Positions 44,801-54,025 of a stretch of DNA of 54,025 nt are shown in pieces. Origin of the DNA: Zygnema cylindricum (lineage: Eukaryota > Streptophyta > Zygnematophyceae > Zygnematales > Zygnemataceae); assembly GCA_037447655.1 (NCBI GenBank), contig JBBHKE010002370.1, positions 1 to 54,025 of the forward strand. The letters run 5' to 3'. The position numbers were made by a program, and so were the translations under genes. How positions within the stretch are numbered: position 1 is the stretch's first letter; the number at the start of each line of letters is the position of its first letter. The notes below the pieces were generated by a model. That model ran no database searches. It was not told the origin of the DNA and saw nothing but the letters and a program-made list of their open reading frames with translations.

Positions 44801-46011
44801 GAAGTAGAAAACAGATTTTTCTTGAACTTTGGAACATACAAGACATCATACAAAGTTCTCTTAACAACCTTTCCATCTATCACACAATCGAGATCTATGT
44901 TTCCTTTGGCATTTGATTCAACAGCATAGCCACAAGCATAAAAGATCTGACGTAAAGGAATAGAAGACATCTCCTTAAACCAAGACTTGTTCCAACACAT
45001 GTGTGAAGAGCTGCCGGAATCCATTATCCATCCGAGGTCCTTTTCTCCTTCCATCATGTCGAGTTTGGCGAGAGCAAAGAACTCTTTGTCATCAGTTTTT
45101 GGAAAACTGATCACATCAGGTGTCGTTTCCTCGGTCTTTTTCTTCTCCAATTCCGTATCCTCCGCTGAAAATGCAACAATTTTATTCGGAGGTTTTTGGG
45201 AAATGGGAGGTCCGCGGTGTCTCCATCCTTTCCGAAAGGTACCTGTTTCAAGAGCTTTTATATACAAAGGACAAGCTCTGAAGGAGTGACCATCAGTATA
45301 GCAATAAACACATTTCTCAAACTGAGGATTAAACTGATTCCCTTGATATCTATTTTCCCTCTGAAACTGAGCCGTAAATGCTACAGCTGGTTTTCCAAAT
45401 CCTAAAACTGTCTGAGTAGCCTCTTCTGCCAAGATAAACTCTATAGCTGTTTGCAAATTCCAAAGAGGTTTAGACAATTTTTTCATTTCATCTGAGGCTC
45501 CTTTATATTCAGTAGGAAGCCCCTTTAGGAGAATCATGGCCTGATGATAAGGGGAGAAAGTCCCCCCAGAACATGCATTTTCTGACAGTAACATTCGAAA
45601 CCGATTAGTGTATTCCACCATGCTACCACCTGTGTACTTATACTCATAGATTTGACCAGCAGTTATAATCTCATGCTGGTCACTAGCTTTAACATAAGAA
45701 GATTTCAATGCATCCCACAAATCTGATGCCTTTGCAACATTAATATATGTCATATGCAATTCTTTTGATATCATAAGCTTTACTAAATGCAAAGCCTGAT
45801 CATTTTTCTGATCAAAACTGGCATCAGATTCTGCCAATGATCCATTTAACACATCAATAAGTTTCACTTGCTTGAAGTAAGACTTAACCAAATCTGCCCA
45901 ATACAGATATTCACGTCCATCAAAGACCGGAATTCGTGAAGGCGGGCCCGTGACCTGTTGTTCTGAGACAAGTGTTGGTACTGAAGATGAAGAAGATGCA
46001 ACAGTAGTCAT
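41887..46011 (-). CDS. Copia Gag-Pol polyprotein
   Basis: 1374 codons without interruption from ATG 46011. The frame is open 52 codons further to 46167, but the Met at 46011 (MTTVASSSSS) suits a copia Gag better. Domains in order are a Gag of the UBN2 type (FDGREYLYWADLV), a CX2CX4HX4C knuckle (CVYCYTDGHSFRAC), protease MDSGSSSHM, pre-integrase LWHKRLGHVH, integrase with IHSDVFGP, TDDYSR, LRTDNGGEY and PEQNGVAER, reverse transcriptase KWVFKLKLN, MDVKTAFLHGDL and YVDDLL, and RNase H with SDASYGD, MEAEYMA and CDNQAAIAIA. All catalytic motifs appear intact, as in active Ty1/copia elements. Confidence 0.97.
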   Translation of the reverse strand: MTTVASSSSSVPTLVSEQQVTGPPSRIPVFDGREYLYWADLVKSYFKQVKLIDVLNGSLAESDASFDQKNDQALHLVKLMISKELHMTYINVAKASDLWDALKSSYVKASDQHEIITAGQIYEYKYTGGSMVEYTNRFRMLLSENACSGGTFSPYHQAMILLKGLPTEYKGASDEMKKLSKPLWNLQTAIEFILAEEATQTVLGFGKPAVAFTAQFQRENRYQGNQFNPQFEKCVYCYTDGHSFRACPLYIKALETGTFRKGWRHRGPPISQKPPNKIVAFSAEDTELEKKKTEETTPDVISFPKTDDKEFFALAKLDMMEGEKDLGWIMDSGSSSHMCWNKSWFKEMSSIPLRQIFYACGYAVESNAKGNIDLDCVIDGKVVKRTLYDVLYVPKFKKNLFSTSVAESKGFEVLQKNGKKIVSKNGRVALVGTRGPNFLYRMDLANKIDFAYSSVLCDNVLWHKRLGHVHHERLTKMINHNMIEGVKLGQKESHVCDGCALGKLHKLPLPQVSDHRATDLLGIIHSDVFGPSKVLSLGGSRFFVTFTDDYSRYSRLYFMKEKGEVFTHFKHYKIWAEKLHGKSILALRTDNGGEYVSHAFADFLKENGISREFTAPYTPEQNGVAERLNRTLTECARSMMADKGVDPKFWGEAFHCASYIRNRVETRAVRGKTPYEVWTGKKPNVSHFRVFGSKCFILDNLPNWKLSPKSVPGVFLGYDDESAGYRVYNPQRGCLQTARNIQIKEESQSVDVFSMDAAERKEKIQEYIILEQVPFTPSSSTSSTSLPNASGPSNTPFGAAPSVDAPPNTRLVRQSKEPTVPASDFPGGRRQSSRLRGDRVESAFSASTGEPLTIHEAFSVPEKDHWISAANEEIKSIMEAQTWELVELPPNRKAIGCKWVFKLKLNPDNTIERYKARLVAKGFSQKEGIDYEETFSPVVRFPTVRVLLSLAAIEDMELHQMDVKTAFLHGDLEEVIYMKQPEMYAEKGKENLVCKLLKSLYGLKQAPRQWNLKLDEFLTNLGFTRISSDHSVYVMQGDDGVIYVAVYVDDLLLISKSINEINKIKSALNSRFEMKDLGEAKYILGIQVERDRKQKIIYLTQKEAIKNMLEKFGMSDAKGSATPMEFRQKLEGTETDGGVLVDGFLDSGEADSMSSIPYRQIVGSLIYFMNCTRPDIAAAVGALSRSLQNPRKSDYEAAKRVLRYLAGTQNLRLSLGGEEVKIHTWSDASYGDMPSRRSTTGYILKIGSGTCCWSSKLQKVTAQSTMEAEYMAASSAVKELLWVKSLLQELLFMQSGPQIVWCDNQAAIAIASNPSHHFKSKHIDIKLHFVREKVMGKVLKLSYLPDEQMVADMMTKPLPAPKLKFCREACGLSD

Positions 46012-46693
46012 CGTAGAACAAATCAAGAGAGGAAGCTTCCACAAATACCGATGGCTGAACAGCAACTTTGACAGACTATAAATTTCAGAAAAACGCTCCA
46101 AACGTCCTGAAAATTTGCCACAATGTAGATAATATACAAAGGAACACACACACAAAATTTCAATCAATTCCGCTCACAAATCTGTGAGATATGTAGAAAT
46201 GAAATTACATAAAACTGAGTGTACAGTTTTCATATCATTTGTTCCTAAAAATCAAATTCACTAAGTCCTACTTTTATACACCGAAACTACACTAAGCTGT
46301 ACGGAGGCATTCCAGCCGTAAATCTAACATTCTATCACAAATATTTACACCGAAGTTCAGACAACGTAAAGTGATAATGATCTAGTCACGCCTCGTCACT
46401 ATTTGTTGGCGGCGGCTGTCAGCGGTCCGATTAGAGGATTTGGCACCGTAGAATTTACTTCACGAAGTCCAGTGGTCCTGCCGAATTTCCGTACGTCCAC
46501 GGAGGACATACTCACGCATTCTCCCAAGTGACGACACGTGTCCCAAGTGTGAATGAACCGTGAACTCCCAACTTCACTGTCACACTAATTTCGGTAAGTA
46601 CTGAACCGAACTCAACCAAAAATAGCTTAAGTCCTGAACAGCTCTCTCTCACAGCTGAGGCATACAGAGGACTAAAGCTTTCTAAAAACAACA
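45956..46693 (-). repeat. Copia 5' LTR
   Basis: 738 bp; the promoter should lie here. The polyprotein frame is open from 46167 inside the LTR, and its likely start codon at 46011 is also inside. Directly after the LTR (sense strand GGTCACGGGCC) there is no TGG-type site complementary to a tRNA 3' end. Confidence 0.95.
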
Positions 46694-46913
46694 GTTTGTA
46701 GCCGTTTTAATTCTTTATGTTTTATGCCGTACCGCGGTCTAGTTCGACGCTGATTCCACATCGTGTTCCCATGGTGCCGTACGAGAGTATATTTCGACCT
46801 TTGTCCCGTACGAATCTCTAGTTGAACTCTCGGATATGAACCTGTCATGTCACCGAAACTTCAATTAGTACACGATTTAATCATAATACCCGCTGAAGTC
46901 TTACGACATGACA

Positions 46914-47100
46914 CCGTACGGTTCGGTTTGAAACGGGAACTGAGCTTCTCGAACCAAATCAACTCCTTTGGATTCTGCATAATTTTACTGTTTGAGCCGT
47001 TAAAACGTCAGCATCAAAACCTCAAAAAATCAGTAAGAAACCTAAAAAGTAAAAACGCTAATATACGCTTAAATAATCCTGAAATGACGTTTCGTCAAAT
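46914..47100. other. Non-coding stretch right of the LTR
   Basis: GTACGGTTCGGTTTG-type words resemble those at about 30070-30110 on the other side of the retrotransposon block. No gene. Confidence 0.4.
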
Positions 47101-47320
47101 TACACTGTCGATCGTATTTAGCGTGTATGTTTTTTGTGTGTCTTAATATATCTTTATCCGTACATACATTTCGGATTGTGGATCTGACGGTTTCGATTGA
47201 AAGGTTGTATTCTCAGCTTACGAATGGCGGTCTTAAATTGAAAATCGGACAAATGTGTACGGAGATAAGATGTTTTCAGTGGCGAAAAAAACAAACACTC
47301 TAAATACGATCGACGCTGTA
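47101..47320. mobile_element. TA-flanked inverted-repeat element (MITE), 220 bp
   Basis: TACACTGTCGATCGTATTTA on the left and TAAATACGATCGACGCTG then TA on the right. Internal arms TATCTTTATCCGTACATAC and GTGTACGGAGATAAGATG match the 10883-11103 family in inverse order. Confidence 0.75.
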
Positions 47321-48927
47321 ATGCAAAAGACTACAATAATTATAAGTGTTAAGTACATTGGTTTACATAAATTTATGTTTTCTATATTTTACGTGTTCTT
47401 TTAATTTATTATACCGTACGAACATGCATAAGGAAATCGAATCTCACATCGTTTGGCCTAATCGAACCGGCCCTAACGGTTTTTCAAATGTTCAAACCGA
47501 ACCGTGTCCGTTTGAACTGTTAGCAAATTAACAAAACTGAACTAACAAAACCGGTCCAGTTCTGTTTGAAGCGGTTTTGGCCCAAACAGTGTCGAGTGCG
47601 TCTTTAAAGTCGTAAATGTATTTTTTCATCACGGTAGATGTTTTTTGATTGTGAAGGTAGAAGAGACCATATTACACTATAAGACAGGTGGTCACCTTAG
47701 CTTAAAAGGTGGACTCCTCAATCACATAGTATGAAAATTGCGCACTTATCATAGATCAAAATGTACAACCTAGAAAATGATGCTTGTTTAGACTATATAA
47801 AATCAATAAAATTGGGGTATACTGAAGTAAAAAATAAAAGGACAATACATCATCGAAGAGCGATGATGTCGAACAATTGTTAAATTCTTGGAGTGTCCCC
47901 TACTTCAACAAGCATTGTAAATTTCTATGTCCGGTCGGCTACAACTTATTTAAAGGTCTTAACAAAGCTATACATATTAGAGTATGTTAGGTTTTCTTCC
48001 TCTATAGTGGTGCCTAAGATGAGCATCCTATCCTAAATTTGTAATCAAGTTTACTCGGTCTCCGTCAAACCTTACTGTATAATTTCATGGAGCTCCCTCG
48101 ATATGCCCTAGTTACAAGAATCCTTGGAACTCCCTTGACATACCTCGACTGTAGGGATTTGTGGAACTCCTTTGACAAACCCCACAACAAATAATTCGAG
48201 AAACTTTTGCTACATGGCTCGGCTACTAAAACTCGCAAAACTCCCTCCTAAACCTTGTAGTCCACTCTAAAAAAACCAAATTCATCACCCTTTTATCGAG
48301 TCTTCTAATACAGCTTGTGCCTTTATGCATGACACACATTTTTCAATTTATTTAACTCCCGATATTTATATATGTTATTTAACCCTTTTTTATTTCGAGC
48401 GATCGACCAAAACAATCTTTATGTTTAACATATATGTTGTGCATATCAAGTTGATTTTAAAGCCATTTGACACAATACGATAAGCTAATAACACTCAAGA
48501 ATTGTGGGGTAGGGCTTTTTGAGCTTGTGTATGGGAACATTGTCGCATTTTGATGTTCAAAATGAAAACATTATCAAAGCTTAGAAAATGGAAAAGTGTT
48601 AGTATTATTTCTTCTATGTATTATATTATTTCGTTTTATTTATTTTTCCAAAGATTTTTCAAGGTTTTTATGGCCATTTTTTATTATTCTTATGGGAATT
48701 CGTAGACTTTTGGGGATTCAAGGTTTCTATTATTTTTTAAAGGTTTTACAATATTTTTTTACGTTTCTTTTAGTGCTTTCAACTCTAAAGCTCAATTTTG
48801 GCGGGCCATTTTTTTTATGGAAATGCTTTTATGGGTTATAAACAATTGTTATCATACGCATTTTCATAAATCAAAGGCTTAGTCCAAAGTCTCCGTATCA
48901 CTGTTAAGTGAGCATATTACCAAACAT
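47321..48927. other. Non-coding stretch with a 37-bp minisatellite
   Basis: No gene recognised. About 48052-48200 has three to four degenerate 37-bp units beginning GGAACTCCCTTGACATACC (clear starts at 48089, 48126 and 48163). Confidence 0.5.
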
Positions 48928-49700
48928 TAGTGTTGTGTATCGGTAGAAAAATTATATAGTTATTTGTTATCGAACGGTCAGAGGTCCCGATATATTTGCC
49001 CGAAACCAACAAATTCTACATCGTCGATAACTTAAAAAAATATAGTATGCATACAATAGTACTTTATAATATACTGTATTGTGTTATTAACTTTATATAG
49101 TGTGGTATGCCACCTGTAAGAATTCGATCCGTACACTGTTTAAATGGAATTTATTACGGATAGCGCGGCACATAAACGTTGACAAATTTAAAATAATAGT
49201 TTATAGTTCTAAATTTATTGTACCGAAATGTAAAAAATAAATTACATTGTAAATATGTAAAATCAAACTTTTTCGAAAACTAGACAAACAGACGATCAAA
49301 GCAGACGAACAGATTTGTCAGACTGCCGCCATCAACTGCCATTTATAAAAAAATAACAGTCAAAAGGACATTCTGGAAGGGGTACTTAGGTAAAACCCCC
49401 TTAAATTAGAAATAATAAAAGAAATATCGCGATTTTTATCGGGGGGAAAGGGTTCCGCAACGCGTCTGAGGAATAACACGTACAGTTGAGTGTACTGGCC
49501 GTACATTTATCTGTACGGTCTGTACAGATATCGCCGATAGTTATCGATATCGGTGTTATCGCCGATAATAACTGATAAATATCGGGTATTTATCGGCGAT
49601 AACACCGATAGCGATATATCCTACTAATATATTGATTATCAGCTACCCGAAAAGAAGCCCATATCGGTTATCAGCAAATCATTACCGATACACAACACTA
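48928..49700. mobile_element. hAT-like non-autonomous element, 773 bp
   Basis: Ends TAGTGTTGTGTATCGGTA and TACCGATACACAACACTA are perfect inverses. Flanking octamers CCAAACAT and CCAAATAT match at 7 of 8. The subterminal region carries CGATATCGG palindromes, and the interior matches the element at 2269-3441 in opposite orientation. Confidence 0.88.
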
Positions 49701-52700
49701 CCAAATATACCATAAATGTACCAATCGTACGAAATTTGATTTTTTTTACGAAAATGCGTTATTTTTTATATAGTTTTTTAAATTTTCGTAAAATTCGTAT
49801 ACTTTTCATGTACGGATAAAATGTAAGAAAAGTGCAAGAGAAATGTGCAGAAATGTACGGAAGCGTACGTAAAGGTAACGTAAACTTAGGAAAATTGAGT
49901 ACATAGTGGGTCGCTGCAAGAGTTAAGAAATAATTTGTTTAAGTAGACAATTAGTGTTATTAACTCTATTTTGGGTTCAACGGGTCTAATGCCAAAAAAT
50001 GTTAACGCTAAATTATACACTTGACACTAATTTGATTACACATCCCCATATTGTAGCCGTGATAGTATGTGTTCACATATTCAACGCTTAATGTGAGAAC
50101 AAGTTTTTGCGGTTTTTCGCTGGTCTTCATGGCTGGAAAATAAAATTGAGTGCGCTTTTGACTGGAGACGCATACAATTTATAGAGTCAACGCTTTTATC
50201 TGACACTTATTCTGTACGTTTGTAAAAATTAATGAGCAGTTTTAGTAGGGAATGACAAGCGGTCGATATTATAGTAATTAACGCTAATTAAACTAGCTAC
50301 GTTAGCTTTAAAAAAGCTATTTTAGGGTAGAGGGTCAAAATTTGGGGGCGCCGAATTAGCGTTATTAACGCTAATGGCGATTCAAAGTGTAGAGAGATAG
50401 AAATATATTTGAAGTGACGTCGAAATGTGTTTCGTTTCGTTTTGATTAAGTTGTAGTATTATTTTTGATTTGATGTTTTTCTATTTTTTATTTTTATTTT
50501 GAAATAAAAGTCGGTCAACGCAATTCTATCAGCAGTGCATTTGTTCTATGGGCATATTCATTATTTTTGAAACGTTTCATGCGAGCATTTTATGCGTTTG
50601 GTACCTCTATGATATAGACGAAGATTCCTAACCTTTTCGATATTAGAAAATCGGCGTTTCCAGTTCTATACGCATCATTCAGGCATGCATCGTTTTACCA
50701 ATTGTGTCCATTGCTTGGTTCAAATGTACGAACTAGAAAACATTGTACGATGTTACAGCACAGCATAGTAGTTCAAATCGTATTCTACTCACGATTCAAA
50801 CGAGCGAATAATACGTTGAAATCGGAGAGGTCGATTTGAAAAAATCGTTACTGATTGTGAAGCCGTACTACATGTAAAAAAATGAATTTTACATGTACCG
50901 CAGTTTGTATGTTTCCCGTATAATTCCCGTCTCTTTTCGTAATAGTCCGTTTTCGGTACAATTCTGTACATTTCCTGTAAAATATTTGTTCAGTTTACCG
51001 GACAGAAAGTACTACAAAGTGCAGCGTATCTTTTTGTCAATCTCCGTACATATTTTGTACATACCGTACATCTACCGTAAAATTCCGTACTGCTACCGTA
51101 ATTTCCCGTTCAGTTTACCGGACAGAAAGTACATCCTTTTTTTTTGCGATTTTTTCAAAAGTCACGAATAACACGTAAAAATCAGAAAAAATGAAAAAAT
51201 AGGGCGATTTGAACAACTATGCAACACAGCAACAAATAAAATACGCTGTACCAAACTTCGAACTATAGGAAAATGGATGATGACATCATCGAGGAGTGAT
51301 GACGTCGGGTATTTTTGAACTGTTTGAGCGATCCCTGTTGCAACGCGCGTCCGAACTCCGAAGAATCAACAGCCATGTGACTGATTCTGTCAGAATAGAA
51401 CATAACGGCCGGTTACATGTATGGAAATTTATCGGCATGGCTTACCGATATTAACCAATGCTCTAAGATCTATTTCCATCTGGTAATCATCGTACGAAAA
51501 ACGGGTATCGTGCGAAAATAGTTCGAACAAAATCGGACAGTTCGAGCTTTATTGTACTACAGAAATTTTTGAGTTCTACGTTTCATTTAGTTTATGTACG
51601 GATACATGTTATTAGATGTACGGAATGTACTTCGAATACATTCTGGTAGACTTTGGCAAGAGTTGGCTTCACTCAAAAGTTTGTTTCGCAGCTTCCCTGA
51701 AATTTACATCGAATTTTGTCGTTTTCGGAGCGCTTTTTAAACGAAGACGCCGAATTTGTTGAAGGTTCGGATTTTTTTGGGAATCATACATTTTTTTGGT
51801 TTTTTTTATTATTGTTGAGTCGATAGAATCTGGAGTAAGACTAAATTCTTTTTTTTTTGTTTATAGAAAATTGATTTTTTTAACGAGTGTTTTTGTGAAA
51901 AATATTTCTCCTGTTTTGTAATTTGATCCAGAAATCCCCCTCTTTTTTATTTTGTATGAAAAATTTGGTATTTGACTAAACGAAATTTTGGTTTTCGATT
52001 AAATTTTTTGAAAAGTAAGTCGTTTTATTTTCTGTTTTTAGTTTTGTTGACAATTGTTATGCTAATTTTCTCACTCTCTCTCTCCCTCTCTCTCTCTCTA
52101 TATCGCTCCTCTCTTAGTTTTTCCCTAGTCAAGAATTTCTTGTAAATTTATTCATATTTTAAACTGGGGACATTGCTTTGTAAGAGTTTTTTTTTTTTTT
52201 TGTATCTTTTGTTTTTTTGTTCTTTTAACCATTTCTTTAGTTCCCCTTTTGTTTTATGCGATTGTCCTTTTTTTTTGTTTTGTTTTTTTTTTATTTTCTT
52301 AAGTCAATCAAATAAAAAAATCAGTAAAAGTATAATAATAATAATAATAATACTATTAATAATTTAAAAGTCGTTGAATTTATGCATTCAGTTTTAAGCA
52401 TATTATTTACTTCAGTTGGGTATACTTCAAACTTATTTTAAATCTAGAAAGTAACCTTATTTTTTATAGTTCTTACTTTTTGGTACCCTTTTCAATCCAT
52501 TTTTTACCAATTTTTACCCATTTTTTTTACCCATTTTTGTTTTTCCACTTTTAACCCATTCGGTTACCCATTTGTTTACACATTTATTTGCCATTTTTTG
52601 CCCATTTTTTCCCCATTTATACCAATTTGTACACTTTTCTTACCCAATTTACTAACTTCTACCCATTTTTTCTATCTGGAGAAGTACCAATCTTTCATTT

Positions 52701-52755
52701 CTAAAACAAATACAACAGATTTTTAGATCCAAATATTTGTAGCCGCTGGTTTATT
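49701..52755. other. Non-coding stretch upstream of the PA200 gene
   Basis: No gene recognised. It holds an inverted-repeat terminus (ACGCTAATGGCGATTCAAAG) near 50370, a 22-base direct repeat (CAGTTTACCGGACAGAAAGT and two more) at 50991 and 51111, T-rich sequence from 51770 and a degenerate TACCCATTTTT minisatellite at 52490-52670. Confidence 0.5.
52490..52670 (+). repeat. TACCCATTTTT-type degenerate minisatellite
   Basis: About fifteen loose copies of an 11-14 bp unit, TACCCATTTTT with variants. Confidence 0.75.
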
Positions 52756-52756
52756 G

Positions 52757-52986
52757 AGCCTCTCTCTCTCCTCCCTCTCCCTCTCTCTCTCTCTCTCCGT
52801 CTCTCCCTCTATCCCTTGACTTTCTCTTTCCTCTCATCTCTCTCATCCTTCTGATCCCATTCTCACTGTTTCCCTCTCGCATCCCCTGCACTCCTCTCTC
52901 CTGCTGGACCTCATCCTTCCCTCCCCCTCCACTCTCCCTCTCTCCCCCCCTCTCCCTCCTCTCTCTCTCCCTCCTCGCCCCCCCAG
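52757..52986. repeat. Pyrimidine-rich tract before the PA200 start
   Basis: CT-rich on the coding strand, ending CCCCCCCAG at 52986. It is either 5' untranslated leader or the end of a leader intron whose acceptor is that AG. Confidence 0.7.
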
Positions 52987-52987
52987 C

Positions 52988-53583
52988 ATGCACATCTACA
53001 CGGAATGGCTTCCCCCCCCTGTGGCTCTCTCTGCCTCGGTGGAGAGGGAGAGGTTTTGCCACGTGGCAGAGGCAGTGGCTGCCACGTGGCAGGAGGGAGG
53101 GAGAGAGGCGGGCCCCACATTGAGATGGGTCTCTGTGGTCAACAGGTGGGAGTGTGGTTTTTTTTATTTTTTGGGTTGTGCTTTTTGTGATTGGATGTGT
53201 TTTTTTCGTGATATGGGTGTTAGTTGCGTAAAAAAAATAACAAACGGGGCTTCTTTCATTTTGTTTTCTATGTTTTTTTTTTTTTTTTTGTGGGTTTTTT
53301 TTTTTTTTTTTTTTTTTTTTCTAAGCATGTGTAACTTGACATAAAAAAAACCATATGGGCCTCTTTAATTTTGTTTCTTTGTTTGGTTTGTTTTTATTTT
53401 TTTTTTATTTTTTTAAATATGGGTGTAACTAGACAACAAGTGTGCTTCCTAAATTTTGTTTGTTTTTTTTTTTTAAACAGTTTTTTGGTGTGCAAAGCAG
53501 AGCTGAATTTGGAAGATGTCGAAAAAATTTGTCGAACTGCTTTTGATATCGTAATACAATCCAAGGGAGATATGTTTGCCCAG
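52988..53583 (+). CDS. Proteasome activator subunit PA200 (PSME4/Blm10 family), first two exons
   Basis: Exon 1 (ATG 52988 to 53145) and exon 2 (53481-53583) join in phase (AG|T) and give 87 residues; the gene continues past the right edge. PA200 caps the 20S proteasome core and stimulates ubiquitin-independent proteolysis in the nucleus and cytoplasm. The start MHIYTEWLPPPVA matches the known plant PA200 N-terminus, and the following LRWVSVVN, then AELNLEDVEKI and GDMFAQ, fit the first HEAT-repeat region (plant versions read close to LKWISVI, ISLEDV and YAQ). The full protein should have about 1800 residues. The start codon is chosen because the family begins at this Met. Intron 1 ends in T-rich sequence and the donor after exon 2 is GTAACT. 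Confidence 0.85.
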
Positions 53584-53585
53584 GT

Positions 53586-53635
<50 letters not shown>

Positions 53636-54025
53636 CTCTCTCTTTTTCTCTCCCTCTCCCTCCACCCTTCCCTCTACGCACCTCCTCTCTCACCCCCCTC
53701 TCTCTCTTCCCCTTCTCTAGCTCTCTCCCCTTCTCTAGCTCTCTCCCCTTCTCTTCTGGTCTTTCTCTCTCTGTTTTTCTCTGTCTCTCTTCCCCCTCTG
53801 CCTCTTTGTCTCTCTCGCCCTCTGTCTCTCTCACTGTCTCTCTCCCTCTCTGTTTCTCTGTTTGTCTGTCTCTCTCTCTCACTTCTCTCTGTTTGTCTGT
53901 CTCTTTGTCTGTCTCTTTGTCCGTCTCTTTCTCTCTATTTCTCCCTTTATCTCTCTCTGTCTCTCCCGCTCTCTATCTCCCTCTCCCTCTCTATCTCTCT
54001 TTGTCTCTCTCTCTCTATCTCCCCC
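53584..54025. repeat. CT-rich intron start at the window edge
   Basis: Starts with the donor GTAACTCTCTC after PA200 exon 2 and remains TCTCTC-rich to the window end. Open frames through it are artefacts. Confidence 0.85.

Larger units (their letters stand above)
41126..46693 (-). mobile_element. Intact Ty1/copia LTR retrotransposon (5568 bp)
   Basis: Two 738-bp LTRs (41126-41863 and 45956-46693) differ at one position that I could find (A against G in the AACACACACA region). The LTR ends are TGTTGTT and AACAACA, and GTTTG is duplicated at both flanks (41121-41125 and 46694-46698). A polypurine run (AGGGGAG on the sense strand) abuts the 3' LTR at 41864. One uninterrupted polyprotein lies between. 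All this points to a very recent insertion that may still be autonomous. Confidence 0.96.
40397..46913. repeat. Gypsy-type LTR-like repeat, right copy, split by copia
   Basis: Segments 40397-41125 and 46694-46913 together match the 937-bp repeat at 30353-31289 along their length, ending again in ACATGACA. The copia element at 41126-46693 is inserted within it at GTTTG. Confidence 0.75.

Overview
This is a repeat-rich eukaryotic nuclear window, most likely from a streptophyte. That is an inference from a plant-type dehydroquinase/shikimate dehydrogenase, a tocopherol-cyclase-family gene, a plant-type GDSL esterase, a PA200 start and Ty1/copia plus PHD-finger gypsy elements. Long CT/GA-rich introns and a 10-N scaffold gap would suit a charophyte draft assembly such as Chara, but the species cannot be proven from the sequence. 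Host genes are split into short exons. I joined exons by protein similarity plus matching GT/AG sites and codon phase; no continuous reading frame shows them.

Layout. 1-6.7 kb holds non-autonomous DNA transposons: hAT-like elements with 8-bp target duplications, one nested in another, and a TA-flanked inverted-repeat family. 6.8-8.5 kb (+) has three in-phase exons of dehydroquinase/shikimate dehydrogenase, with both gene ends unseen. 8.5-15.9 kb is simple repeats, a telomere-like tract and more DNA transposons, including a 522-bp hAT element nested inside an older inverted-repeat element. At 16.2 kb (-) is the last exon of an EttA-like ABC-F protein, and at 17.0-18.9 kb (+) are the last four exons of a tocopherol-cyclase-family protein. 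Both lack their 5' halves, and both missing halves point into the gap at 16411-16420. 21.3-28.9 kb (-) carries a gene reconstructable from start to stop: nine exons, 663 residues, a predicted secreted protein with an unrecognised N-terminal module, a Ser-Pro rod and a GDSL esterase/lipase domain.

30.1-46.9 kb is a nested retrotransposon block. A decayed minus-strand gypsy element with a PHD finger lies between two related ~940-bp LTR-like repeats. The right repeat is interrupted by an intact, very young copia element (41126-46693: two 738-bp LTRs with one noticed difference, perfect 5-bp target duplication, 1374-codon open polyprotein). 47-52.7 kb is non-coding with another hAT element and minisatellites. 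The window ends in the first two exons of the proteasome activator PA200 gene (+, from 52988).

The host genes have no evident shared pathway; they look like ordinary neighbours separated by transposons. The most unusual points are the three-part GDSL protein, the duplicated exon borders on both sides of the assembly gap, the strand-specific purine and pyrimidine tracts beside splice sites, and the copia element whose Gag start codon lies inside its LTR.
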